DNA from: Alicyclobacillus herbarius DSM 13609
Lineage (GTDB): Bacteria > Bacillota > Bacilli > Alicyclobacillales > Alicyclobacillaceae
Reading direction: 5' to 3'
Assembly (NCBI RefSeq): GCF_000430585.1
Contig: NZ_AUMH01000005.1
Location: 105,918 to 169,917 of the forward strand
DNA: 64,000 nucleotides
Part shown: positions 8,791-17,323 of the stretch, in pieces
Layout: the number at the start of each line of letters is the position of its first letter
Numbering within the stretch: position 1 is the first letter of the stretch
Notes under the pieces: generated by a model
Database searches by the model: none
The model's input: the letters and a program-made list of their open reading frames with translations, nothing else
What the model was told of the DNA's origin: nothing
Position numbers and translations under genes: made by a program

Positions 8791-10131
8791 ATGCCCGTGA
8801 AAGAAATCAGTTCTCCGGCGGTCGGCGTTACCGCAGTCAATCGCAGCAGAACGCGAACGCGTCGGCGCTATGTCATCTTAACCATCTTGTTCATCAGCAC
8901 GGCACTGAACTACCTAGATCGAACCAACATCTCGGTGGCCGGGCCGTTCATCAAATCGGACCTGCACCTGAACTCGGTCACTTTGGGTCTCATCTTTTCC
9001 GCCTTTGGCTGGACGTACGCCCTGATGCAGATTCCCGGCGGGTGGGTGTTGGATAGGCTGGGGCCGCGCTTGACGTACGGTTTGGCGATGTTGTTCTGGT
9101 CTTTGTTCACCCTGCTGCAAGCGTTTGCTCGCAGCTTTGCCGGGCTGTTCGGCCTGCGCCTGGGGCTTGGCATGTCGGAGGCGCCTGCCTTCCCGACCAA
9201 CAACCGCCTGGTGGCCACTTGGTTTCCGAAACATGAACGAGCCTTCGCAACTGCGGTCTACACCGCCGGCGAATACATCGGGCTGGCGTTTTTGTCGCCA
9301 CTGCTGGCGTGGATTGTGGCGACCTACGGCTGGAGCGCCATCTTTATCGTAACTGGCGTGATTGGTCTCATCTGGGTGCCGTTTTGGTTCCGCTTTATCC
9401 GCATGCCGGAAGAAACCCGCGGTGTCAGCCAGGAAGAACTGGATTACATCCGCGCAAAGGAGAACTTGAGTGAGGGACAGAGCCGACAGAAACTGGGATG
9501 GGCCGACCTGGCGGAGCTGTTTCGGCACCGTTCGCTCTGGGGGATTTACATCGGCCAGTTTGCGGTCACTACAACGCTCTGGTTTTTTCTCACCTGGTTC
9601 CCGACCTATTTGGTCAACGGCAAGCACATGACGATTCTGCACGTCGGCTTCTACTCGATGATTCCCTACATCGCCGCACTGCTCGGTGTGCTGTGCGGGG
9701 GCGCCGTGTCCGACTGGCTGCTGCGGCGCGGCGTATCGGTGGGCACGGCACGAAAATCCCCGATTGTCGTAGGGTTGCTGCTGGCTTCTGTGATTGTCGC
9801 GGCCAATTACACGACGTCCGTGCCGCTAGTCCTTGCCATCCTGTCGATCGCGTTTTTTGCCCAGGGTTTGTCTGCGATTTCCTGGACCATGGTCGGTGAA
9901 CTGGCACCCGCGCGGCTGATGGGCCTGTGCGGCGGCGTGTTCAATTTCGCCGGCAACCTCTCCGGCATCGTCACCCCCATCATCATCGGGGTCATCGTCG
10001 GATCAACCAACAACTTTAACGGAGCGCTCCTGTTTGTCGGGGCGGTGGTGATCATCGGCGCGCTGTCCTATCTGTTCCTGGTAGGCAAGGTGGAGCGCGT
10101 GGTCATTCGGGACTCAATTCGGGAGGGATAA
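8791..10131 (+). CDS. MFS transporter, anion:cation symporter type (sugar acid uptake)
   Basis: The product is ~446 residues with 12 predicted membrane helices. The motif NYLDRTNISVAGPFIKSDL in helix 1 and GWTYALMQIPGGWVLDRLGPR between helices 2 and 3 are typical of the ACS family that takes up D-galactonate, D-glucarate or related acids with protons. ATG 8791 follows AGGAGGGTGG closely; a GTG at 8797 has more usual spacing and is an alternative, while an upstream TTG is unlikely. It is the first gene of a plus-strand operon; the dehydratase gene starts three bases after its stop. Confidence 0.9.
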   Translation: MPVKEISSPAVGVTAVNRSRTRTRRRYVILTILFISTALNYLDRTNISVAGPFIKSDLHLNSVTLGLIFSAFGWTYALMQIPGGWVLDRLGPRLTYGLAMLFWSLFTLLQAFARSFAGLFGLRLGLGMSEAPAFPTNNRLVATWFPKHERAFATAVYTAGEYIGLAFLSPLLAWIVATYGWSAIFIVTGVIGLIWVPFWFRFIRMPEETRGVSQEELDYIRAKENLSEGQSRQKLGWADLAELFRHRSLWGIYIGQFAVTTTLWFFLTWFPTYLVNGKHMTILHVGFYSMIPYIAALLGVLCGGAVSDWLLRRGVSVGTARKSPIVVGLLLASVIVAANYTTSVPLVLAILSIAFFAQGLSAISWTMVGELAPARLMGLCGGVFNFAGNLSGIVTPIIIGVIVGSTNNFNGALLFVGAVVIIGALSYLFLVGKVERVVIRDSIREG

Positions 10132-10133
10132 GC

Positions 10134-12365
10134 ATGGAACGTTTGCGCATCAACAACCCAATCAACCCGTATCAATGGAACGTGCAGGGCAAGGCCAACG
10201 AACCGATTACGGTGGCGGGTCTCTTGGACAAGGCGAGGCTCATCTTGGGGCCGGAAGCGGCCGATACCCCAGTCACCTGGACGCTCGATGAGATCTACAC
10301 GCGCCTCGAAGAGAATGCGCCGCGCATCGCCATCATCGGCGGGTCCTGGGATCACCCGGCCCACGTGATGGACCTCTGGACTGTTGCCCGATCCGCTCTC
10401 TCTTTGTGGGCTCACGGCGCGGTGCCGTTCTATGCGGCCATTCCGGTATTGTGCGATGGCACCGCTCAGAACACGATGGGGATGAGTTATTCCCTGCAGA
10501 GCCGGCAGGCGATTGCGAGTATGGTGATTAACCACCTGGAGGCGCAGTCGTACCACGGGGCGTTCGTGATTCAGAGCTGTGACAAACAGCCGTTTGGCGT
10601 GTTGTGCGGCCTGGCGCAGTTGGACGTAGTTCGCCGTCGGCGTGGTGAGGCGCCGGTCATGGCGACGTTTGCGCCGGTGCACGTGCTCAAGGGTGGCACC
10701 ATCCCCGAGAAACTGCGCGCGGAATTGGAGGGCGTGGCGGCCCGCGCCGAGGCAATGGGGCTGCCGGACGTTGCTTACGATCTGCGCGACGCGATGGCGT
10801 ACATCCTCCAGTGTTCCTCCAACACCGCGTTCCAAGGGGTGTTGACGCGCGCCGTCAAGGAAGGGGTTATCACCCACGCACAGCACAAGCTGTACGAACA
10901 GGTGCTGGCGGTGAACACCTGCGACAGTGCGGGCGGCATCTGCGCCTTCCACGGCACGGGCAACAGCTCCCGGGATGCGATGGCTGGTCTGGGTCTCGTC
11001 CACCCGACGGTGGAGCTGCTGACGGTGCCCCCCACGCGGGCGCAGATTGACGAGTGTGTCGGGGCGCTACTCGCGGTCATCAACCGGCCTGAGTTCAGCG
11101 TGTCCGAACTGGTGCGCGCCAACATCCGCAACGCCATACGCGTTCACAGTGCGGCGGGCGGATCAACCAATTTGATGATGCACATCGTCGCTGCCATGAT
11201 TTACGCGGGCCAGCCCTACAGCCTGTATGACGTGGAGCGGGTCTGTCAGGAGTACCCCATCCCCGACTTGTTCGACTACAGCCTGACGGAAGGGCGGGAT
11301 ATCTACGCCCTCGCCTTGCAGTGTGGCGCCGGCTATTCACGGGGGATGGAGACGCTGATTTACGAACTGGTGCAAAATGGCGTGCCGATGGACCTCGACG
11401 CGCTCACCATCACCGGTACTACCTGGCGCCAGCGGTTGGAGGATAAAAAGGGCTTGGCCGCAGACAACGTCAAAGACAATCCCATCATCCTTTCCTCGCC
11501 GCGGCGCCCGTTCAGCGGGGTGGACATTCTGCGCAGCAACTTCTTTGAAAGCGCGGTGGTCAAAATCAGTGGCATGGCGACGGAACAGTTGGACGAGTTT
11601 GACGACAAGCTGGCGGTGGTGGTCTACTTCCAGGACGAGGATGAGGCCAACCAACACCTGCTCAATCCGGAATTGACCGAGCACTGGCGAAAGGAACGGG
11701 TGGTCGACGAGGACGTGTTGCGAGCCTTGTACCGGCTGAACGGCGGGCAGGGTGAGGCGCCAACGGACTATGACGATCTCTTCCGAAAAATGGTGGAGGA
11801 GCGCCTGCTCAAGGTGGCGGTGGTCATCGCCGGGCAGGGGCCGGAGGCGTACGGAATGCCAGAGATGTTTACACCGATGCAGCACATCAACGCCAATCGG
11901 GCGCTGCAGAAGTTATCGGTACTGCTGAGCGATGGCCGTTATTCGGGCGTGACGTACGGTGCGGCGATTGGGCACGTGACTCCGGAGGCGATTCGCGGCG
12001 GCGGGATTCTCTACCTGCGCACGGGCGACGTGGTGCAGTTGGGCTTTCGCCGGCGGCGGATTGACCTCCTGGACAGCCAGGCCCTGCGCGAAGGCCGCGT
12101 GCAGGTGGCAGCTGGCGATTGGCAAGCGGATCGCCAAACGCTGGTGGAGGAGCGCAAGGCGCGCATGCTCACTCGGCGTCGGCGAGTTTCGGCGGCCAAC
12201 CGTTTGACCCACTGCACCGATGCGGCGCACGGGGTGGTGCCGCTGGAGGTGTGGGAAGAGGCGGTGGCGAATTCTTCCCAAGACGGGGGTGACGCAGATG
12301 AAAATCGCGCGCATCGAACTGTTTCCGGTGCCGCCCAGGTGGCTGTTTCTCAAGGTGACCAGTGA
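10134..12365 (+). CDS. YjhG/YagF-family sugar-acid dehydratase (IlvD/Edd superfamily)
   Basis: The 743-residue protein belongs to the Fe-S dehydratases that convert an aldonate such as D-xylonate to the 2-keto-3-deoxy acid. Candidate cluster ligands are Cys107 (PVLCDGTAQ), Cys149 (SCDKQPFG) and Cys263 (NTCDSAGG), with further signatures GGSTNLMMHI and GQGPEAYGMPEM. Escherichia coli YjhG and YagF are about 655 residues. Part of the extra length is a C-terminal tail that continues 68 nt into the next gene's reading region, so the final ~25 residues look like read-through sequence. It starts three bases after the MFS gene. Substrate is not proven by sequence; xylonate is the family default. Confidence 0.87.
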   Translation: MERLRINNPINPYQWNVQGKANEPITVAGLLDKARLILGPEAADTPVTWTLDEIYTRLEENAPRIAIIGGSWDHPAHVMDLWTVARSALSLWAHGAVPFYAAIPVLCDGTAQNTMGMSYSLQSRQAIASMVINHLEAQSYHGAFVIQSCDKQPFGVLCGLAQLDVVRRRRGEAPVMATFAPVHVLKGGTIPEKLRAELEGVAARAEAMGLPDVAYDLRDAMAYILQCSSNTAFQGVLTRAVKEGVITHAQHKLYEQVLAVNTCDSAGGICAFHGTGNSSRDAMAGLGLVHPTVELLTVPPTRAQIDECVGALLAVINRPEFSVSELVRANIRNAIRVHSAAGGSTNLMMHIVAAMIYAGQPYSLYDVERVCQEYPIPDLFDYSLTEGRDIYALALQCGAGYSRGMETLIYELVQNGVPMDLDALTITGTTWRQRLEDKKGLAADNVKDNPIILSSPRRPFSGVDILRSNFFESAVVKISGMATEQLDEFDDKLAVVVYFQDEDEANQHLLNPELTEHWRKERVVDEDVLRALYRLNGGQGEAPTDYDDLFRKMVEERLLKVAVVIAGQGPEAYGMPEMFTPMQHINANRALQKLSVLLSDGRYSGVTYGAAIGHVTPEAIRGGGILYLRTGDVVQLGFRRRRIDLLDSQALREGRVQVAAGDWQADRQTLVEERKARMLTRRRRVSAANRLTHCTDAAHGVVPLEVWEEAVANSSQDGGDADENRAHRTVSGAAQVAVSQGDQ

Positions 12366-13446
12366 GGACGGCTTCGTTGGCTGGGGGGAGCCGATTGTCG
12401 AGGGGCGCGCGGAGACGGTGGCCGCGGCGGTGCGGGAGCTGGCCGACTACGTGATTGGCCAGGACGCCGACCGGATTGAAGACACCTGGCAGGTGCTGTA
12501 TCGGGGCGGCTTTTACCGCGGGGGTCCCATTCTGATGAGTGCCATCGCCGGAATTGACCAGGCGTTGTGGGACCTAAAAGGCAAGCGGTACCAACTCCCG
12601 GTTTACGAGTTTTTGGGCGGTCGCGTCCGCGATAAGGTCCGCGTGTACGCCTGGATTGGCGGCGACAGACCGAGCGACGTGGGCGAACAGGCCTGGATGA
12701 AACGGGAGCAGGGCTTCACGGCCATCAAGATGAACGCCACGGAGGAACTGCACTACATCGATTCGCATGTCAAGGTAGACGCGGTGCTGGAGCGTGTACA
12801 GGCGGTGCGGGATGCGGTGGGGCGCGATTTTGGCATCGCGGTCGACTTTCACGGCCGCGTGCATAAGGCGATGGCCAAGGTTTTGGCCCGCGAGCTGTCC
12901 GCCTTTGACCTGATGTTCATTGAAGAACCGGTGTTGCCGGAGCATAACGAGGCACTGCGCGAAATCGCCCGACACACGACGACGCCGATAGCCACTGGCG
13001 AGCGGATGTTTTCCCGCTGGGACTTTAAGCGCCTTTTGCAAGACGGGTACGTCGACGTGATTCAGCCCGACCTGTCCCACGCGGGTGGCATCTCCGAGGT
13101 GCGAAAGATTGCCGCCATGGCGGAGGCGTATGATGTGGCCGTGGCGCCGCACTGTCCGCTCGGCCCGATTGCCCTCGCAGCCAGCCTGCAGGTGGACGCC
13201 GCGACGCCGAACGTGTTCATCCAAGAGCAGAGCCTGGGTATCCACTACAACCAGGGAAACGATTTGCTGGATTACCTGAGCGACGCGACGGTGTTCCGGT
13301 ATGAAGACGGGTTTGTTTCATTGCCGAAAGGGCCCGGGTTAGGCATCGAAATTGACGAAGAGCGGGTGCGTCAGGCGGCGGCCGAGGGGCACCGGTGGAA
13401 GAACCCGGTGTGGCGAAACGAAGACGGCACCGTGGCTGAGTGGTGA
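12298..13446 (+). CDS. dgoD: D-galactonate dehydratase (enolase superfamily)
   Basis: The product is 382 residues when started at the ATG in MKIARIELF, after GGGGGTGACGCAG; an earlier in-frame start would give an unrelated basic N-terminus. It has a mandelate-racemase-type fold with metal ligands Asp183, Glu209 and Glu235, and His185 and His285 at the positions of the acid/base pair of E. coli GalD, so the active site appears intact. It converts D-galactonate to 2-keto-3-deoxy-D-galactonate. The start lies inside the preceding dehydratase gene (68-nt overlap). Together with the aldolase at 14377 it suggests galactonate breakdown, although no KDG kinase is in the window. Confidence 0.9.
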   Translation: MKIARIELFPVPPRWLFLKVTSEDGFVGWGEPIVEGRAETVAAAVRELADYVIGQDADRIEDTWQVLYRGGFYRGGPILMSAIAGIDQALWDLKGKRYQLPVYEFLGGRVRDKVRVYAWIGGDRPSDVGEQAWMKREQGFTAIKMNATEELHYIDSHVKVDAVLERVQAVRDAVGRDFGIAVDFHGRVHKAMAKVLARELSAFDLMFIEEPVLPEHNEALREIARHTTTPIATGERMFSRWDFKRLLQDGYVDVIQPDLSHAGGISEVRKIAAMAEAYDVAVAPHCPLGPIALAASLQVDAATPNVFIQEQSLGIHYNQGNDLLDYLSDATVFRYEDGFVSLPKGPGLGIEIDEERVRQAAAEGHRWKNPVWRNEDGTVAEW

Positions 13447-13459
13447 TGGGAAGGAAGGG

Positions 13460-14332
13460 ATGAATGTGGCGTACGTATATAGGTTCGGATCGGCCCTGGC
13501 CTCGGACATCCGGGAGACGCGCGTTCCAGAGGGTGCGGTCGCCATCTGGAGCCTGGGCCAGGCGGGCGTCGTTCTCAAGGTGGCCGGTGAGACCGACGGG
13601 ATGGGGGATGCCATCGTCGTCGATCCGTACCTGTCCCGGTCGATTGAGCAGAATTCACCGGACACCGAGTTTGTCCGCGAGTTTCCACCGCCCCTCCACC
13701 CAGAAGACCTAGCTGGGGTGGCGGCTGTGTTGGTCACGCATGAGCACGACGATCACCTGGATCTAGCTACCCTGCGGCCCCTGGCCGAGGCGTCACCGGA
13801 GACGAAAATCGGGGTTCCAGTGCCGCATGTAGGGCTTCTGACCACAGGTGGGATTGACTCAAACGCCGTGGTGCCGATGCGGGTTGAAACAGACGTCCAG
13901 CTGGGCTCGTTTCACGTGCGGCCGGTGGCGGCGGCGCACACGGAATATCGGACGGATGCAGAGGGCAACCACCACTACCTGGGCTACCTGGTGGAGGCGG
14001 GCGGTTTACGAGTCTTTCACAGCGGGGATACGCTAGTGACGGAGGCGCTGGTGGAGACCGTCCGGGCAGAGCGGCCGCACATTGTGCTGTTGCCCATCAA
14101 TGGGCGCGATTACGAGCGGACGCGGCGCGGCATTGTCGGGAACATGAACGCCCGCGAGGCGCTCGACTTCGCGGACGCCGTCGGAGCGGATCTCATAATC
14201 CCGATTCACTTTGATATGTTTCCCAACAACCGTGACAACCCGGCGTACTTTGTCGACTACTGGTTCCAGCACCGCCGGCACGTGAAGTTTCACATGCTCG
14301 CGGTCGGCGAACGGTTTTTGTACTGGCCGTAA
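13460..14332 (+). CDS. UlaG-like metallo-beta-lactamase-fold hydrolase
   Basis: The 290-residue product starts at the ATG after GGAAGGG (MNVAYVYRFG); a longer open frame upstream overlaps dgoD and is not credible. Metal-binding motifs of the MBL fold are present: THEHDDHLD, HSGDT and PIHFDMFPNN. This set resembles UlaG, the L-ascorbate-6-phosphate lactonase, which opens a sugar-acid lactone. In this operon it probably hydrolyses an aldonolactone to feed the dehydratases, but the substrate is inference. It is cytoplasmic, with no signal peptide. Confidence 0.82.
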   Translation: MNVAYVYRFGSALASDIRETRVPEGAVAIWSLGQAGVVLKVAGETDGMGDAIVVDPYLSRSIEQNSPDTEFVREFPPPLHPEDLAGVAAVLVTHEHDDHLDLATLRPLAEASPETKIGVPVPHVGLLTTGGIDSNAVVPMRVETDVQLGSFHVRPVAAAHTEYRTDAEGNHHYLGYLVEAGGLRVFHSGDTLVTEALVETVRAERPHIVLLPINGRDYERTRRGIVGNMNAREALDFADAVGADLIIPIHFDMFPNNRDNPAYFVDYWFQHRRHVKFHMLAVGERFLYWP

Positions 14333-14345
14333 ATGCGTGTCCGGA
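14331..14345 (-). repeat. Inverted partial copy of the TGTCCG repeat
   Basis: AAATGCGTGTCCGGA is the exact reverse complement of TCCGGACACGCATTT at 15054-15068. The two 15-bp inverted repeats bracket the aldolase gene. It overlaps the final two bases of the preceding stop codon. Confidence 0.6.
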
Positions 14346-14376
14346 CCACCTCTGTAAGCGAAGGAGGAGCGCAGAG

Positions 14377-15015
14377 ATGGATGCACATATGCAGGACTGG
14401 CTCCAGGAGACGGGCGTCATCGCCATCGCCCGCGGCGTCGCCGAGGGAGATATTCTTCCCTTGGCCGACGCCCTGTACCAGGGCGGCGTGCGGCTGATGG
14501 AGGTCACCCTGAACACGCCGGGGGCGCTTGAAATGATACGCACGCTAAAGGGGGTGTATGGTGAAGAAATGGGCATCGGTGCGGGTACGGTGATGTCGGT
14601 AGAGGAGGCTCGCGCCGCAAAGCTCGCGGGCGCGCGGTACCTGGTTACACCACATGTCGACGTGGACCTGATTCGCTACGGCGTTGACCAGGGCCTGCCC
14701 GTGTTCGCCGGCGCCTTGACTCCGACCGAGATTGCCACCGCCCATCAGGCGGGCGCCAGCCTGATAAAGGTGTTTCCCAGTGCGTCCGTGGGTTCCGGAT
14801 ACTTCCGCGACTTGCGCGGACCGTTTCCCGACATCCCGCTGTTGGCCGTGGGCGGGGTGAACCTCGACAATGCCGCTGAGTTTCTCGCAGCGGGCGCGGT
14901 GGGCTGGGGGCTCGGCAGTTCCCTGGTCGACAAGCGTCGGTTGGCGACGCGGGATTTTGCGGCGATTCAGGCCATCGCGCGCAGGTTTGTGGAGGTGTAT
15001 CAGGCATATGCTTAG
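14377..15015 (+). CDS. 2-keto-3-deoxy-(6-phospho)gluconate/galactonate aldolase
   Basis: The 212-residue class I aldolase is a (beta/alpha)8 enzyme of the Eda/DgoA family. Glu42 in LMEVTLNTP is the conserved acid/base, GAGTV lines the barrel, and Lys131 in SLIKVFPS is the Schiff-base lysine. It cleaves KDPG or KDPGal to pyruvate and glyceraldehyde 3-phosphate. No 2-keto-3-deoxy sugar-acid kinase is visible here, so the kinase is either elsewhere or the enzyme also takes the unphosphorylated acid. AAGGAGGAG precedes the ATG. It is flanked by short inverted repeats and closes the sugar-acid operon. Confidence 0.9.
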   Translation: MDAHMQDWLQETGVIAIARGVAEGDILPLADALYQGGVRLMEVTLNTPGALEMIRTLKGVYGEEMGIGAGTVMSVEEARAAKLAGARYLVTPHVDVDLIRYGVDQGLPVFAGALTPTEIATAHQAGASLIKVFPSASVGSGYFRDLRGPFPDIPLLAVGGVNLDNAAEFLAAGAVGWGLGSSLVDKRRLATRDFAAIQAIARRFVEVYQAYA

Positions 15016-15021
15016 CGACGT

Positions 15022-15068
15022 TGTCCGAAAAGGGGTCAGAACTTCCGCCCCTTTCCGGACACGCATTT
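15022..15068. repeat. Dispersed TGTCCG hairpin repeat, copy 3
   Basis: This is the most compact copy: TGTCCGAAAAGGGG pairs with CCCCTTTCCGGACA around a 12-nt loop and continues CGCATTT. It follows the aldolase stop by seven bases and could act as an mRNA 3' stabiliser, but it has no T-run. Confidence 0.65.
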
Positions 15069-15212
15069 GGAAAGAGAGGTGGTGATTTGATGTAATCGCA
15101 TTCATCTTTCCCAGGTGGCGGAACGCAGATACGAGCCATGGGACGCCGCACCCCGCTGAGAGGAGGAAGCCTCACGTCAGATGTCCGGCTTGAAAGCGCT
15201 TTATAGAATCAT

Positions 15213-15362
15213 CGGCATGCTTCGGTGGCTGGATTCTTCATTCAGCACTTTGGCTGGACATGGGGCTACATTATGCTTGCTTTCACGTGCGCCTTGACCT
15301 TCGTCCCGATGTTCTTTCTTAAGGAAACGGCCGGGAGACAAGTCGCGCAGCAGACTTCGTGA
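15213..15362 (+). pseudogene. C-terminal remnant of an MFS transporter
   Basis: The frame ending at TGA 15360-15362 reads ASVAGFFIQHFGWTWGY, then a hydrophobic helix and FFLKETAGRQVAQQTS. This is the last membrane segment and cytoplasmic tail of a sugar-acid type MFS carrier, with no upstream body or start codon. The rest of the gene is missing, so it is a decayed fragment. Confidence 0.65.
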
Positions 15363-15383
15363 GTTGGAGGGGAGGGACGCGTA

Positions 15384-15895
15384 GTGGACCCGATAAACAC
15401 GTTGTTGGGCTGCTTGAAGCATCAGTTTCAGATTGTGGACCTGACACACACGCTCCAAGAGGGCATTCCATGTTGGCCCACGCAAGCTCGTTTTGGGCGC
15501 ACACTGTACGAGTCGTATGCGTGGGGGGATGTAGTATTCTCTTACTTCACTTTCGCTGGGACAAATGGTGGGATACGCAGCCGAGAGGTGCAGGGTTTAC
15601 TCGGGAATGGCCAGGGTTGTCTCAGGACGCTGCCGCGTATGTCGTGGAAAAAGGCGTGAAGCTGGTAGGCTGCGACACGATGGCGATTGACGTCTATGGA
15701 AGTGAAGACAACCCTGCACACCACACACTGCTTGGGCATGGCGTTTTGATTGTGGAAAACCTGCATAACCTAGCTGTCCTCCCTCCGTTTTCGATTTTTT
15801 TGGCACTACCATTGCCTTTTAAAGACGGGTCTGGGTCGCCAGTCCGCGCCATCGCCTTGATGCCCGTACCCCCGGATGGGCTAGTTCGTTCCTAA
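15384..15895 (+). pseudogene. Frameshifted cyclase-family (kynurenine formamidase-like) gene
   Basis: A GTG after a GGAGGGG site begins a frame reading FQIVDLTHTLQEGIPCWPT, the usual N-terminus of cyclase-family metal hydrolases. After about 50 codons the similarity jumps to another frame: PGLSQDAAAYVVEKGVKLVG, CDTMAIDVYGSEDNPAHHTL, LIVENLHNLAVLPP and a final proline-rich strand, matching the C-terminal half of the family. The expected metal site HxGTHxDxP between the two parts is missing. Both a frameshift and an internal deletion around 15540-15600 are therefore needed to explain it. It is unlikely to give an active enzyme. Confidence 0.75.
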
Positions 15896-15979
15896 GCCGC
15901 ATAGCTTCGGGCTGCCAAGCCTTTACACCGTGAAGCATACGGTGCAACCGCCTTGCAAGTCAAACTGGGGAGGTCACAT

Positions 15980-17305
15980 ATGGGTTCGGTTCCTGTACGG
16001 AGTTCGGGGAAGACGAATGCACGTTGGGTGATTGCGTTTTTGATGTGGGCAGCGATTGCCATCAACTACATCGACCGAAGCAATCTATCGGCTGCGGCAC
16101 CGGTCTTATCCCAGCAGTTGCATATCAATTCGGTCGATATGGGCATTGTGATGTCATCATTCTTTTGGACCTACGCCTTTTTTCAGATACCGTCCGGATG
16201 GTTTGCGGATAAGATTGGCCATCGCATCAGTTTGGCATTCGCCGTTGGCTGGTGGTCGGTCATGACCGCCCTGACCGCGGCAGCCAGGAGTTTCGGCGCT
16301 TTAGTCGGGATTCGGCTCCTTCTCGGTTTGGGGGAGGCGGGGGCCTATCCGAGCAACGCGGGCGTGACCGCGAAATGGTTTCCAGACAAGGAGCGAGCTC
16401 GTGTTTCGGGCATTTTTGATAGCGGATCCAAGGTGGGTACGGCAGTTGCGATGCCGCTCATCGTGCTCTTGATGTCTCACTTTGGTTGGCAGGTTCCATT
16501 CATCGTATCTGGACTATTGGGACTGGTGTGGGTAGCCGTCTGGGTCTGGTATTATCGCGATCCGGAAAAACACCGTTACGCGAATGCGGAAGAGATTCGA
16601 TACATCCGTGAGGGCCAGGTCAAAAAGGAAGGGCTCTCGGCCCAGGTCCCGATGAAGTGGTATGAGTTGTTCCGGTATCGAAACATTTGGGCGATGTGCG
16701 TTGGCTTCTTTACACTCAATTATGCCATCTACTTTTTCATCACGTGGTTCCCGGACTACCTGGTTAATGAACGTGGAATGAAGATGATGACGATGGGGTT
16801 TGTCGCGATGATTCCTCCGTTGGCCGGGTTGGTCGCGGAGCTCGTCGCCGGCTGGACGATGGACTTTCTCTACACGAAGGGCTTATCGCTGACGGTCGTG
16901 CGAAAGGTTCACCTGGTCGGCGGCATGATTATTGCAACATCCATCGCGCTGGCTGGTCTCGTGAACTCTGCGGTGTGGGCGGTTGCTCTTTTGGCCATTT
17001 CGTACGCCGGATTGGAGTTTGCCGCTTGTGCGATTTGGTCGCTTCCAGGCGACGTCGCGCCGGCGAATATGACATCCACGGTCGGCGGCATCCAAAACTG
17101 TGCGTCCAACATTGCGGGCATTCTCGGACCGATTGTCACGGGGGCGATTGTGGCGGCGGCGCACTCCTTTGTCCCGGCCCTGTTGGTCTCGGGCGCGATG
17201 ACCTTGATTGGTGCTCTTACATACCTGTTTGGCCTGGGCAAAGTTGAACCGATTCAACCTGTGATTTCGAATCCTACGCAGCCGTATGGTGTATCCGCTG
17301 ACTAA
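15980..17305 (+). CDS. MFS transporter, ACS family (second copy)
   Basis: The 441-residue protein has 12 predicted membrane helices, with INYIDRSNLSAAAPVLSQQL in helix 1 and FQIPSGWFADKIGHR before helix 3, the hallmarks of the galactonate/glucarate/phthalate carrier family. ATG 15980 follows GGGGAGGTCACAT; an upstream TTG is less likely. It is clearly related to but diverged from the carrier at 8791, so the two probably move different acids. The following dehydrogenase gene starts 18 bases after its stop, suggesting one transcript and a 2-hydroxy-acid substrate. Confidence 0.9.
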   Translation: MGSVPVRSSGKTNARWVIAFLMWAAIAINYIDRSNLSAAAPVLSQQLHINSVDMGIVMSSFFWTYAFFQIPSGWFADKIGHRISLAFAVGWWSVMTALTAAARSFGALVGIRLLLGLGEAGAYPSNAGVTAKWFPDKERARVSGIFDSGSKVGTAVAMPLIVLLMSHFGWQVPFIVSGLLGLVWVAVWVWYYRDPEKHRYANAEEIRYIREGQVKKEGLSAQVPMKWYELFRYRNIWAMCVGFFTLNYAIYFFITWFPDYLVNERGMKMMTMGFVAMIPPLAGLVAELVAGWTMDFLYTKGLSLTVVRKVHLVGGMIIATSIALAGLVNSAVWAVALLAISYAGLEFAACAIWSLPGDVAPANMTSTVGGIQNCASNIAGILGPIVTGAIVAAAHSFVPALLVSGAMTLIGALTYLFGLGKVEPIQPVISNPTQPYGVSAD

Positions 17306-17323
17306 GGTGAGTAGCGAGAGGGG

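Noticed and set aside
9807..11003. Minus-strand open frames across the MFS and dehydratase genes
   Set aside because: High-GC codon bias opens the antisense frame; no family pattern or start signal.
15384..15659. Intact short cyclase gene
   Set aside because: The frame loses family similarity after ~50 codons, and the rest lies in another frame without the metal motif.
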